Shown here piece by piece: positions 27,536 to 34,909 of a DNA stretch of 64,000 nt. The position numbers and the translations under genes were made by a program. The notes below the pieces were generated by a model that saw only the letters and a list, made by a program, of their open reading frames with translations, searched no databases and had not been told where the DNA came from. Where the stretch lies: assembly GCF_000974425.1 (NCBI RefSeq), contig NZ_CP010429.1, forward strand, positions 5,007,501-5,071,500. Reading direction: 5' to 3'. The first letter of the stretch is position 1. Each line of letters starts with the position of its first letter. The stretch is from Spirosoma radiotolerans (GTDB lineage Bacteria > Bacteroidota > Bacteroidia > Cytophagales > Spirosomataceae).

Positions 27536-28708
27536 ATGCGCATTCTGATTGTTCATAATATTCTCTGGGCCCACTACAAATCCAGTGTCTTTCAAGCGTT
27601 ACAACAACTTACTGACCACCAACCAGATACCAGCCTTAAGGTTTTACAGATTGCCCGTAACGAAAAATCCAGGGCTAAACTGGAAATTGCCCCAGCCGAT
27701 GGGCACACACCATCTTACACCTACAATTACGAACTACTTTTTGATCGCTTTGTGGAAGAGGTTACTCTGCCCGAGCGAATCAGGGCGCTTCTGGGCCGCA
27801 CCCAGGCCTTTCAGCCTGATGTCCTCGTACTGACGGGCTATTATGACCTCGCCCAGGTGTTTTTATTAGGGTGGGCGAAGTGGAAAGGTATTCGGGTAAT
27901 CATGCAGAATGAGAGTACGGCGGCAGACCACGAACGGGGTGGCTGGAAAGAGCATATCAAACGCTGGATTTTCAGACAATGTGATGGCTTCTTTTGCTTC
28001 GGAACACAGTCGGCCAACTACCTGATTCAATTAGGGGTCAGCGCGGAAAAAATTCTGCTTCGCAAAAACGCAGTCGACAACAATACCCTCCAGATCGCTT
28101 ATGAACGTGCATTGGTCAAGCGAAGTCAGGAACAGAATCGCCTTGGCCTGCGCCCGAATAACTTCGTGTTTGTGGGTCGATTTATTGCATTCAAGAACTT
28201 ACCCGCTCTTCTTTCGGCTTTTTCCGAAGCCCTGACCCAATCCTCAGAATCGGCCAAGTGGGGGCTTATTTTGCTGGGCGAAGGCCCCGATCACGACTCC
28301 CTTAACAAACAGATTAACACGCTGCATCTGGCGGATCAAGTCAAATTGATTCCAAGCCGCCCCTGGTATCAGGTTCCTGATGTGCTGGCTTTGAGTGATG
28401 TGCTGGTCTTGCCCAGCGTGTCGGAACCGTGGGGCCTGGTCGTCAATGAAGCGATGGCCTGTGGCCTGCCCGTTATTGTGTCAGACCGTTGTGGATGTGC
28501 CTCCGATCTGGTTCGGGAAGGCGAAAACGGCTTTGTATTCGACCCTCAAAACCAACACCAGCTCACGGCTCTGCTCCTACGGTTTATGAATGGTAAAGTT
28601 GATCAGACGAACATGCAGGAGGCATCAAAAAAAATTATCGCCCCCTATTCACCCCAAGCCGTAGCCAGCGACATGCTCGACGGAATCCGAAAAATAATGC
28701 TTACCTAA
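27536..28708 (+). CDS. GT4-family glycosyltransferase
   Basis: A 390-residue GT-B-fold retaining glycosyltransferase. The N-terminal domain begins MRILIVHNILWAHYKSSVFQ; the C-terminal nucleotide-sugar domain has FVFVGRFIAFKNLPALLSAF, ILLGEGPDHDSL and the E-x7-E motif in SVSEPWGLVVNEAMACGLPVIVSD. The ATG at 27536 gives the correct fold start; a TTG at 27512 would add eight unlike residues. The gene lies alone, far from the polysaccharide operon at 51700-64000, and is followed by the hairpin at 28845-28877. Donor and acceptor sugars are unknown. Confidence 0.9.
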   Translation: MRILIVHNILWAHYKSSVFQALQQLTDHQPDTSLKVLQIARNEKSRAKLEIAPADGHTPSYTYNYELLFDRFVEEVTLPERIRALLGRTQAFQPDVLVLTGYYDLAQVFLLGWAKWKGIRVIMQNESTAADHERGGWKEHIKRWIFRQCDGFFCFGTQSANYLIQLGVSAEKILLRKNAVDNNTLQIAYERALVKRSQEQNRLGLRPNNFVFVGRFIAFKNLPALLSAFSEALTQSSESAKWGLILLGEGPDHDSLNKQINTLHLADQVKLIPSRPWYQVPDVLALSDVLVLPSVSEPWGLVVNEAMACGLPVIVSDRCGCASDLVREGENGFVFDPQNQHQLTALLLRFMNGKVDQTNMQEASKKIIAPYSPQAVASDMLDGIRKIMLT

Positions 28709-28844
28709 GTTCCTGTAAACGAAAGCTTATGCCCGCAAAAGACCCGCTAGATAAAGGCCTTTTCGAATTCTATGAAAAGGGAATATGTTTATTTAGATTG
28801 CCGATCGTTTAGCACTTGCTTTAACAAAAATTAGGTATAGTAAC

Positions 28845-28877
28845 ATAAAGCCCCACTACGCTGTAATGGGGCTTTAT
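28845..28877. terminator. Bidirectional 11-bp-stem terminator
   Basis: ATAAAGCCCCA (28845-28855) pairs perfectly with TGGGGCTTTAT (28867-28877) around an 11-base loop. It lies 136 bases after the plus-strand GT4 gene and overlaps the TAA stop of the minus-strand small gene (28874-28876), so it can serve both. Confidence 0.7.
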
Positions 28878-29161
28878 TGTTTAAACTTCTTAGCGGCCCA
28901 CATCCAGAGTGCCGGTGTTGTTTCTTCAGGTCTGCCTGTCTTACCAGGGTTATGGCGAGCGGTAAACTCATCTGCCAAAGCCTGTTCCTGGCGAACGTTA
29001 GCAGGCGTCGGCCGCTCGTTTAGCGAGCTAACTTCGCTCAAATTGATTCGAAAATAGACGTAGTTGATAATATCCTGTCATGAATTGGCGATGACCAACT
29101 TATTTCGCTTCTTTTTGGTTCTGTATATGGTGGGGCGTCTAAAGTCGCCACGTATATCCAT
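28874..29161 (-). pseudogene. Small gene interrupted by one in-frame TGA
   Basis: Reading the minus strand from the ATG at 29161 gives 27 sense codons (beginning MDIRGDFRRPTIYRTKKKRN), a TGA at 29080-29078, and then 67 further sense codons in the same frame up to TAA at 28874, for a total of 95 codon positions. Both halves look protein-like: the second contains NYVYFRINLSEVSSLNERP, EQALADEFTARHNPGK and TGRPEETTPALWMWAAKKFK. There is no frameshift; a single base change (for example TGG or CGA to TGA) would restore one product. I read it as a nonsense-mutated gene; read-through, a sequencing error, or re-initiation at the TTG at 29041 are alternatives. I do not recognise the family. The stop sits in the terminator hairpin, as expected for a genuine 3' end. 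Confidence 0.6.
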
Positions 29162-29242
29162 TTTCAATCTACCTAGCCACCTCTTTCTGAAAATACCATA
29201 CCTGGTTCAGGTAGGTTAACCTCACACGAATAAAACCAAAGA

Positions 29243-29689
29243 ATGGAGACATTTAGTAAAAAAGAAAAAGAGAAGGCTAGACAAAAAAAGAGAAAAGATA
29301 AAGAAGAAAAACGAGAAGATCGGAAAGCAAATGCCGTGAAAGGGCTGGGCCTTGACGAAATGATGGCGTATGTGGATGAGAACGGAAACATTTCCTCGAC
29401 TCCGCCTGACCCCAGAAAGAAGAAACGAATCGATCAGGAAGATATCCAGATCGGTGTCGCGAAACAGGAACCGACTGACCCCCAAGATTTGATCAGACAA
29501 GGCGTAGTGACCTTCTTCAACGATTCGAAAGGGTACGGCTTCATTAAAGATCTTCAGTCGCAGGACAGTATTTTCGTGCACGTTAATGGATTAAAAGAAC
29601 CCATTAAAGAACACGATAAAGTGTCATTTACCATTGAAATGACGCCCAAAGGGCAAAGTGCCGTTGGCGTAGCCAAGCAGGCCGCGTAG
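29243..29689 (+). CDS. Cold-shock-domain protein with charged N-terminal extension
   Basis: A 148-residue RNA/DNA-binding protein. Residues 1-37 are almost entirely Lys, Arg, Glu and Asp (KKEKEKARQKKRKDKEEKR), probably a basic-acidic helix. About 38-80 is a linker with GLGLDEMMAYVDENGNISST. The C-terminal cold-shock domain (about 83-146) carries RNP1 KGYGFIKD and RNP2 SIFVHVNGL. The nucleic-acid-binding fold is clear; the extension is the form common in Bacteroidota rather than the 66-70-residue CspA form. It may act as an RNA chaperone in translation or ribosome assembly. The small ORF at 29809 follows on the same strand. Confidence 0.92.
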   Translation: METFSKKEKEKARQKKRKDKEEKREDRKANAVKGLGLDEMMAYVDENGNISSTPPDPRKKKRIDQEDIQIGVAKQEPTDPQDLIRQGVVTFFNDSKGYGFIKDLQSQDSIFVHVNGLKEPIKEHDKVSFTIEMTPKGQSAVGVAKQAA

Positions 29690-29808
29690 TTTTTAGAATT
29701 ATTCTAAGGGCTCTTTGATTATAAATGACACTAATTGGCGATAAATAGGGTTGACTGGATAGACATGTACCATTACGGTCACATGAACTCACTATTATCC
29801 CCTAGGTT

Positions 29809-29988
29809 ATGAGCCAACAGACGTACACTTCCATTCCACCAACCTCAGATAGCGTCTACTGGATGCTCAAATCGTCGGATGGCAAAACAAGTATCTTTGT
29901 ACCCCGTGATAAAGAGCTTGATCGGAAGTTAAAGGTAAAATTTCAGGCCGAAGTTGCAGCCAGAACGTCAGTGAAGCGGAAGCGGTAA
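29809..29988 (+). CDS. Small basic ORF of 59 residues, unknown function
   Basis: An ATG at 29809 opens 59 codons to TAA at 29986-29988. The product starts MSQQTYTSIPPTSDSVYWML, continues with KSSDGKTSIFVPRD, and ends in a strongly basic tail (SVKRKRK-like, VKRKR). The composition is protein-like and the frame is followed after 37 bases by a near-perfect intrinsic terminator (30026-30056) that has no other gene to serve. It lies 119 bases after the cold-shock gene and may share its transcript. I do not recognise it; it could be a small nucleic-acid-binding protein by charge. Confidence 0.55.
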   Translation: MSQQTYTSIPPTSDSVYWMLKSSDGKTSIFVPRDKELDRKLKVKFQAEVAARTSVKRKR

Positions 29989-30025
29989 GAGACGGATTTA
30001 GTGACTTACTTGTTTGAGATACCAC

Positions 30026-30056
30026 AGCCCGGCCCATCAATGCCGGGCTTTTTTTT
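30026..30056 (+). terminator. Strong intrinsic terminator
   Basis: AGCCCGGC (30026-30033) pairs with GCCGGGCT (30042-30049) around an 8-base loop and runs directly into eight T residues (30049-30056). It ends the cold-shock/small-ORF transcription unit. Confidence 0.88.
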
Positions 30057-30141
30057 GCAGTTTTGTATCGTTAGGATTTTAGCGACGCCGGGTTGATCGA
30101 TTTGTACCGAATAATGATCAACCTATTACCGGTGCCTGTTA

Positions 30142-30281
30142 GCCCACTGCTTTAGCGGTGGGTCCGGGCAAATAAAACGCATAAAACAACCGTTTCAGTG
30201 GTTTCAGCACGCGCTAAACCGTTGAAACGGTTAAGGAGATGGGGTCAAATTCGACTAAACTCTCCGCTTTAGTGGTGGGCT
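30142..30281. repeat. Palindromic multi-arm intergenic element (about 140 bp)
   Basis: AGCCCAC (30142-30148) and GTGGGCT (30275-30281) are inverted ends, each bordering a CTTTAG-containing segment; CCCAC/GTGGG also forms a local hairpin on the left side. In the centre AACCGTTTCA (30189-30198) pairs with TGAAACGGTT (30224-30233) and encloses a further GGTTT/AAACC pairing. The design, outer arms plus inner hairpins and no coding frame, resembles the element at 12053-12199 although the sequence differs. It sits between the strong terminator and the response regulator gene. Confidence 0.5.
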
Positions 30282-30356
30282 GATAAAGACTCGATTCGGT
30301 GTTTAATTTAGTCAAATCAATCTCGTGTCGCCAAAGTCCTGCTAGCGTTTAAACCC

Positions 30357-31046
30357 ATGAAGACGATTCTGCTTGTTGAAGACGACCGGCGTATTGCCCA
30401 GAACATAAGCCGGGGCCTGACCGATGAGGGGTATGAAACAACCATTGCTTACGACGGGCTCGAAGGCAGGCAACTAGCCCTCTCGAACGCCTTTAATTTG
30501 ATTATTCTGGACATAAATCTGCCGGGGCTGAACGGTTACGATTTGTGCCGCGAGTTAAGAATGGTCAATCCTCAGTTACCCGTGTTAATGCTGACCGCAC
30601 TTGGGGAGATCGAAGATAAAGTAACGGGGCTGGGCGTTGGCGCTGATGATTACCTGGTTAAGCCATTTGATTTTCGGGAACTCCTGGCTCGGGTAGCCGC
30701 CTGCATACGCCGGGCTGATTTACGCGCTGAGCCCAACCAGGCCGACGACGTGATTACCGTGGCTAACCTAACCCTGAACCGTACGACGCGGGAGGTGTTT
30801 CGGGATCAGAACGTAATTGAACTGACAACCAAAGAGTTCGTGTTGCTGGAATACCTCATGCAGCACACAGGCCGGACGATATCGCGGCTTGAACTGACCG
30901 AACACGTTTGGCGTATACCGTTCGACACCGGCACAAACGTGGTGGAGGTTTACGTAAATTACCTGCGTAAAAAGGTTGATCGCGATTTTTCACCCAAACT
31001 TATCCATACCCGCTCCGGCTATGGGTATGTCTTGAAAGAAGAATAA
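30357..31046 (+). CDS. OmpR/PhoB-family response regulator
   Basis: A 229-residue two-component regulator: receiver domain (1-120) with acidic pair Glu8-Asp9, phospho-acceptor Asp52 in IILDINLPG, and Lys in LVKPFDF; winged-helix DNA-binding domain (about 130-227) with ELTTKEFVLLEYLMQH and the recognition helix TNVVEVYVNYLRKKVD. The sensor kinase gene starts 2 bases after its stop, and the metal efflux genes follow on the same strand. By analogy with CzcR/CusR systems it probably activates the efflux genes in response to metal. That role is inferred from position. Confidence 0.94.
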   Translation: MKTILLVEDDRRIAQNISRGLTDEGYETTIAYDGLEGRQLALSNAFNLIILDINLPGLNGYDLCRELRMVNPQLPVLMLTALGEIEDKVTGLGVGADDYLVKPFDFRELLARVAACIRRADLRAEPNQADDVITVANLTLNRTTREVFRDQNVIELTTKEFVLLEYLMQHTGRTISRLELTEHVWRIPFDTGTNVVEVYVNYLRKKVDRDFSPKLIHTRSGYGYVLKEE

Positions 31047-31048
31047 GC

Positions 31049-32416
31049 ATGACTATTCGCAACCGCATCTCAGGCCAGTTTACGTTAATCGTCGCGTCGA
31101 TTTTAATCGGGTTTTCGTTATTGATCTATCTGGTATCGGCGACCTACCGGCGCGAAGAGTTTTATGAACGGCTCAAAAGCAAGGCCCGAACAACAGTCCG
31201 GTTTCTGGTTGAAGTGAAAGAGGTTGACCGGGATCTCCTTCGGATCATCGACCGGAATACACTGACGGCCATGATTGACGAAAAGGTCTTGATTTTGGAT
31301 GACAACAATAAATTGGTTTATAGTAGCGTAGATGACTACCCTGTCCGCTATAAACCTGATTTACTGGACGCCGTTCGCCGGGAGCGGGAAATAGAGACGA
31401 CCAATGGCGAGAATGAACTGGTTGGCATCCTGTATGAAGCGAACGGCCGACGCCTGGTCGTGCTGGCGTCGGCCTATGACCGGTTCGGGCAAAGTAAATT
31501 GCAAAACCTGTATATAACACTCGTTTGGGGCTTGTTGGGTGGTATTGGGCTAACCATTGGGCTTGGTTTCTTCTTTGCCGGCCAGTCGCTGCAACCCATT
31601 GGCCACATTAACCGGCAGGTGCAGACCATTACGGCCCGCAATCTTCGCCAACGGCTCGATGAAGGTCCCCGGCAGGATGAGATTGACCAGTTGGCCGTTA
31701 ATTTTAATGCCGTTTTGCAGCGGCTTGAACAGGCGTTTGAGCAGCAGCGGAGTTTCGTATCTCACGCATCGCATGAGCTCCGAACCCCGTTGGCGGCCCT
31801 TAAATCTGAAATTCAGTTGGGCCTCCGCCGACCACTTTCGGCCGAGCACCATACCGAGATCCTCCAGAATCTGCTTTCTGATACGGATCGGCTGATTGCC
31901 CTGTCAAACAGCCTGTTACTGCTGGCCCGCACGCTCGAAAGTCTCGAAGCCGTGACTATGACATCAGTTCGGCTGGATGATGTGTTCTTTACCGCTCAGG
32001 AAGAACTACGCACCGCCCATCCCAGTTATACCGTGCAGTTTAAGTACGATCAGGTTCCTGAAACGGAAACGGATATGGTCGTGCTGGGTAACGAATCGCT
32101 ACTCATTCGTGTCGTACTAAACCTGCTTGATAACGCCTGTAAATATGCCGCCGATCAACAGGCGAACGTAAGCATTGGTAAAAATGCGCAACAAGTTTGG
32201 CTGAGCGTGACCGATACGGGCATTGGCCTGAGTACTGACGAACAAAAGCACATTTTTGAACCATTTTACCGGGCACCGGGCGCCATCAGATTCAACGGAT
32301 TTGGAATCGGACTAGCTGTCTGTCAACGCATTACAGAGTTACACAATGGCCAAATCAGTGTAGAGAGTGAACCGGGTAAAGGAAGCACATTTACGATTCG
32401 CCTACCCCGTCCTTAA
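31049..32416 (+). CDS. Membrane sensor histidine kinase
   Basis: A 455-residue kinase with membrane helices at about 10-31 and 155-178 enclosing a periplasmic sensor domain of roughly 120 residues. A HAMP domain follows, then a HisKA domain with the H-box SHASHELRTPLAALK (near residue 240) and a HATPase domain with NLLDNACKYA, VTDTGIGLS and GFGIGLAVCQR. It is the partner of the adjacent OmpR-type regulator. It resembles CusS/CzcS heavy-metal sensor kinases in domain order, and the downstream RND pump supports a metal signal. No obvious metal-binding cysteine or His cluster was seen in the sensor part. Confidence 0.93.
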   Translation: MTIRNRISGQFTLIVASILIGFSLLIYLVSATYRREEFYERLKSKARTTVRFLVEVKEVDRDLLRIIDRNTLTAMIDEKVLILDDNNKLVYSSVDDYPVRYKPDLLDAVRREREIETTNGENELVGILYEANGRRLVVLASAYDRFGQSKLQNLYITLVWGLLGGIGLTIGLGFFFAGQSLQPIGHINRQVQTITARNLRQRLDEGPRQDEIDQLAVNFNAVLQRLEQAFEQQRSFVSHASHELRTPLAALKSEIQLGLRRPLSAEHHTEILQNLLSDTDRLIALSNSLLLLARTLESLEAVTMTSVRLDDVFFTAQEELRTAHPSYTVQFKYDQVPETETDMVVLGNESLLIRVVLNLLDNACKYAADQQANVSIGKNAQQVWLSVTDTGIGLSTDEQKHIFEPFYRAPGAIRFNGFGIGLAVCQRITELHNGQISVESEPGKGSTFTIRLPRP

Positions 32417-32515
32417 GGACAATTAAGGAAATCTAATTTTTTTCTAATCGCTTAAAATCGGTCGTCCTGATTAGCCTTAGCACCTTTGTGGCTGGTATCA
32501 ACAAAACCACCCGTA

Positions 32516-33766
32516 ATGCGTTCCTGGCTTTTCGTTACACTTGTGCTGCTGGCCGGTCAGACCAGAGCACAGGATTCACTGCGGCTCACCCGGCAGCAGG
32601 CTGACAGTTTATTCATCAAAAATAACCTCCTGCTCCTGGCCGAACGGTTTCGGATCGACATTGGTCAGGCACAGATCATACAGGCGGGCCTGCGTGACAA
32701 TCCCACCGCCAACATTGAGATCAGCACATACAATAATCAGACAAACCGAGTGCTGGATGTGGGGCGCGGGGGCGAAAAAATCATCGCCATTCAGCAATTA
32801 CTCTACACAGCTGGCAAGCGCAATAAACGGGTTGCGCTGGCTACCGAAGCGGCTCACCTGACTGAGCTCGAACTGCTTGATCTGCTGCGTGGCCTTCGGT
32901 TCGAGTTGCGCAGCCGGTTCTACGCCATTTATTTTCAGCAACAAACGCTGGCCCGTTATGACCGACAGATTGCCACGATACAGACGACCGTAACGGCCTA
33001 CGAGCGCGAATATGAGCGTAACAATGTGTCTCTGCGGGAATTGCTTCGGCTCAAAGCTCTGCTATTTCAGTTGAGTAATGACCGCACCGAAATCCGCTTT
33101 CAGTTGGCCGAAGATCAGCGGAGTATCCGAACCTTATTATCCGTGGAGCAACCCATTCGGCCCATTGTTCGCAATGACGCGCTGACCCGTTACCATATCC
33201 CATCGCAACCCGAAGACTCCCTTCGTCAACTGGCGCTACGCAACCGACCCGACTTACAGGCGGCCCAGTCGTTGAGCAAACAGGCCGAATTAAACTACAC
33301 CCTTCAGAAAGCACTGGCCAAGCCCGACCTGCGCGTGGGGGGCACCTACGACCAGAATGGCAGTTACATTCCGAACTATGTGGGGCTGTCAGTCGGTATG
33401 GACCTGCCGGTGTTTAACCGCAATCAGGGAGCCATTCGGGCCGCTCGCAGCCAGATCGGTTACCAGAGCCAATTCCAGAAACAGCGGGCCATGCAGATAA
33501 CGAACGAGGTATCGACCGCACTGCAAAAAGTCAGGGATGTGGAGCAAATGGTCCAGTCAGTCGAGGGGCGCTTCACCGACCAGTTCGAGTTACTCAACCA
33601 GGGCGTTGTCACGAGCTTTCAGAAAGGGAATATCTCGTTGCTGGAATTTGTCGATCTGATCGAAACCTACAATGAGAGCGTTCGCCAGCTCAACCGCCTG
33701 AAAGCCGACCGCGTCAACGCGTACGAGGAACTTAACTACCTCATTGGCGACGACTTATTCAACTAA
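32516..33766 (+). CDS. TolC-family outer membrane efflux protein
   Basis: A 416-residue outer-membrane channel protein with a signal peptide (MRSWLFVTLVLLAGQTRAQ, 1-19) and two outer-membrane-efflux repeats rich in long amphipathic helices (for example NVSLRELLRLKALLFQLSND and the C-terminal LLEFVDLIETYNESVRQLNR). It would form the trimeric exit duct of the RND pump. The ATG at 32516 is chosen over a TTG at 32486 because the sequence around the TTG (CACCTTTG) looks like a promoter -7 region and the signal peptide starts at the ATG. The length and the LxVGRGGEK-type N-terminal segment fit the CzcC/CusC-like branch in Bacteroidota. Confidence 0.9.
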   Translation: MRSWLFVTLVLLAGQTRAQDSLRLTRQQADSLFIKNNLLLLAERFRIDIGQAQIIQAGLRDNPTANIEISTYNNQTNRVLDVGRGGEKIIAIQQLLYTAGKRNKRVALATEAAHLTELELLDLLRGLRFELRSRFYAIYFQQQTLARYDRQIATIQTTVTAYEREYERNNVSLRELLRLKALLFQLSNDRTEIRFQLAEDQRSIRTLLSVEQPIRPIVRNDALTRYHIPSQPEDSLRQLALRNRPDLQAAQSLSKQAELNYTLQKALAKPDLRVGGTYDQNGSYIPNYVGLSVGMDLPVFNRNQGAIRAARSQIGYQSQFQKQRAMQITNEVSTALQKVRDVEQMVQSVEGRFTDQFELLNQGVVTSFQKGNISLLEFVDLIETYNESVRQLNRLKADRVNAYEELNYLIGDDLFN

Positions 33767-33788
33767 TACACTCTTTGTTTTATTAATT

Positions 33789-34889
33789 ATGAACGCTACG
33801 CTAGCCATGCGCGCTCTCACTTTTTTTTGTCTGGCCGGTCTTACGGGTCTGCTGCCAGCCTGCCAGCCCAAACCCGCCCCCGAAGAGGCTACGGCGTTTA
33901 TGCTGTCGGATACAATGCTCCATAGAATTCGTATCGACACCGCCCGAACTCAGCCATTACGCAGTGAATTAACACTTGTGGGCCGCATTATAGCCGACGA
34001 AAACCGGGTTATCGAAGTGTTTCCATTAGTCGGTGGTAACGTCGAAAGCGTGAAAGTAGAACTCGGCGATTATGTCCAGAGAGGCCAGACACTGGCCACC
34101 ATACGCTCGGGAGAAGTCGCTGATTTTGAGCGCCAGAATACCCAGGCGGAAGCTGATTTATTACTGGCTGAAAAGAACCTTCGGGTAGCTCAGGATCTGT
34201 TCGAAAGCAAACTCAACTCCCAGCGCGAAGTTATTGCGGCCCAGAAAGAAGTGGAACGAGCGCAGGCCGAAGTGAATCGGATAAAAGAAGTGTATCGAAT
34301 CTATGGCGTCGGCAAATCATCAACCTATATCGTCAAAGCCCCAATTGCGGGCTACATTATCCAGAAAAATGTAAATCAGGGCACGCAGCTCCGGTCGGAT
34401 AATGCCAATAGCCTGTTTACGGTTGGGCAAATCAGCGACGTATGGGTTCTGGCCAATGTCAACGAAAGCGATATCAGTCGGGTGAAGCCTGGCATGACCG
34501 CCGACATGCAGACGCTGGCTTATCCCGATGAGCTTTTTAGGGGCAAAGTTGACAAACTTTATACGGTGCTCGACCCCGGCACAAAGGCCATGACAGTCCG
34601 CATCCGGCTCCCGAATCCCGGCTTGAAACTGCGCCCCGAAATGCACGCTACCGTAACCATTCGCTACGAAGACGGTGGACAAATGGCCACGGTACCCGCC
34701 GAAGCGGTCATTTTCGATAAATCCAAGCACTATGTCATGGTGTTTCGCAGCCGCACCGACATTGAAACCCGCGAGGTAACCCTATTAAAATCCCTTGGCG
34801 ACGTGGCCTACATCCGGACCGGCATCAAACCGGGCGAACGGGTCATTGCCAAAAATCAGCTTTTGGTGTACGATGCGCTGAATGATTAA
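33789..34889 (+). CDS. RND efflux periplasmic adaptor lipoprotein (CzcB-like)
   Basis: A 366-residue membrane fusion protein with lipobox LLPAC (Cys25 from the ATG at 33789; a TTG at 33744 overlapping the previous gene is rejected). The barrel-sandwich/lipoyl half-motifs are VESVKVELGDYVQRGQTLAT and STYIVKAPIAGYIIQKNVNQ, flanking a coiled-coil hairpin (EADLLLAEKNLRVAQDLFES...EVERAQAEVNRI), followed by the beta-barrel (VLANVNESDISRVKPGM) and membrane-proximal domains. It links the inner-membrane pump to the TolC-family channel. The spacing of 22 bases before it and 20 after it indicates one operon. Confidence 0.93.
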   Translation: MNATLAMRALTFFCLAGLTGLLPACQPKPAPEEATAFMLSDTMLHRIRIDTARTQPLRSELTLVGRIIADENRVIEVFPLVGGNVESVKVELGDYVQRGQTLATIRSGEVADFERQNTQAEADLLLAEKNLRVAQDLFESKLNSQREVIAAQKEVERAQAEVNRIKEVYRIYGVGKSSTYIVKAPIAGYIIQKNVNQGTQLRSDNANSLFTVGQISDVWVLANVNESDISRVKPGMTADMQTLAYPDELFRGKVDKLYTVLDPGTKAMTVRIRLPNPGLKLRPEMHATVTIRYEDGGQMATVPAEAVIFDKSKHYVMVFRSRTDIETREVTLLKSLGDVAYIRTGIKPGERVIAKNQLLVYDALND

Positions 34890-34909
34890 CCCACCCCTCC
34901 AACGCAACT

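Noticed and set aside
28729-28812. 27-codon ORF after the GT4 gene, containing a 7-bp hairpin
   Set aside because: Too short, with no conserved-looking features; more likely untranslated 3' sequence.
29173-29391. Minus-strand frames rich in Phe, Leu and Ser opposite the cold-shock gene
   Set aside because: These are the reverse reading of the Lys/Glu codon run in the charged extension, which yields artificial hydrophobic sequence.
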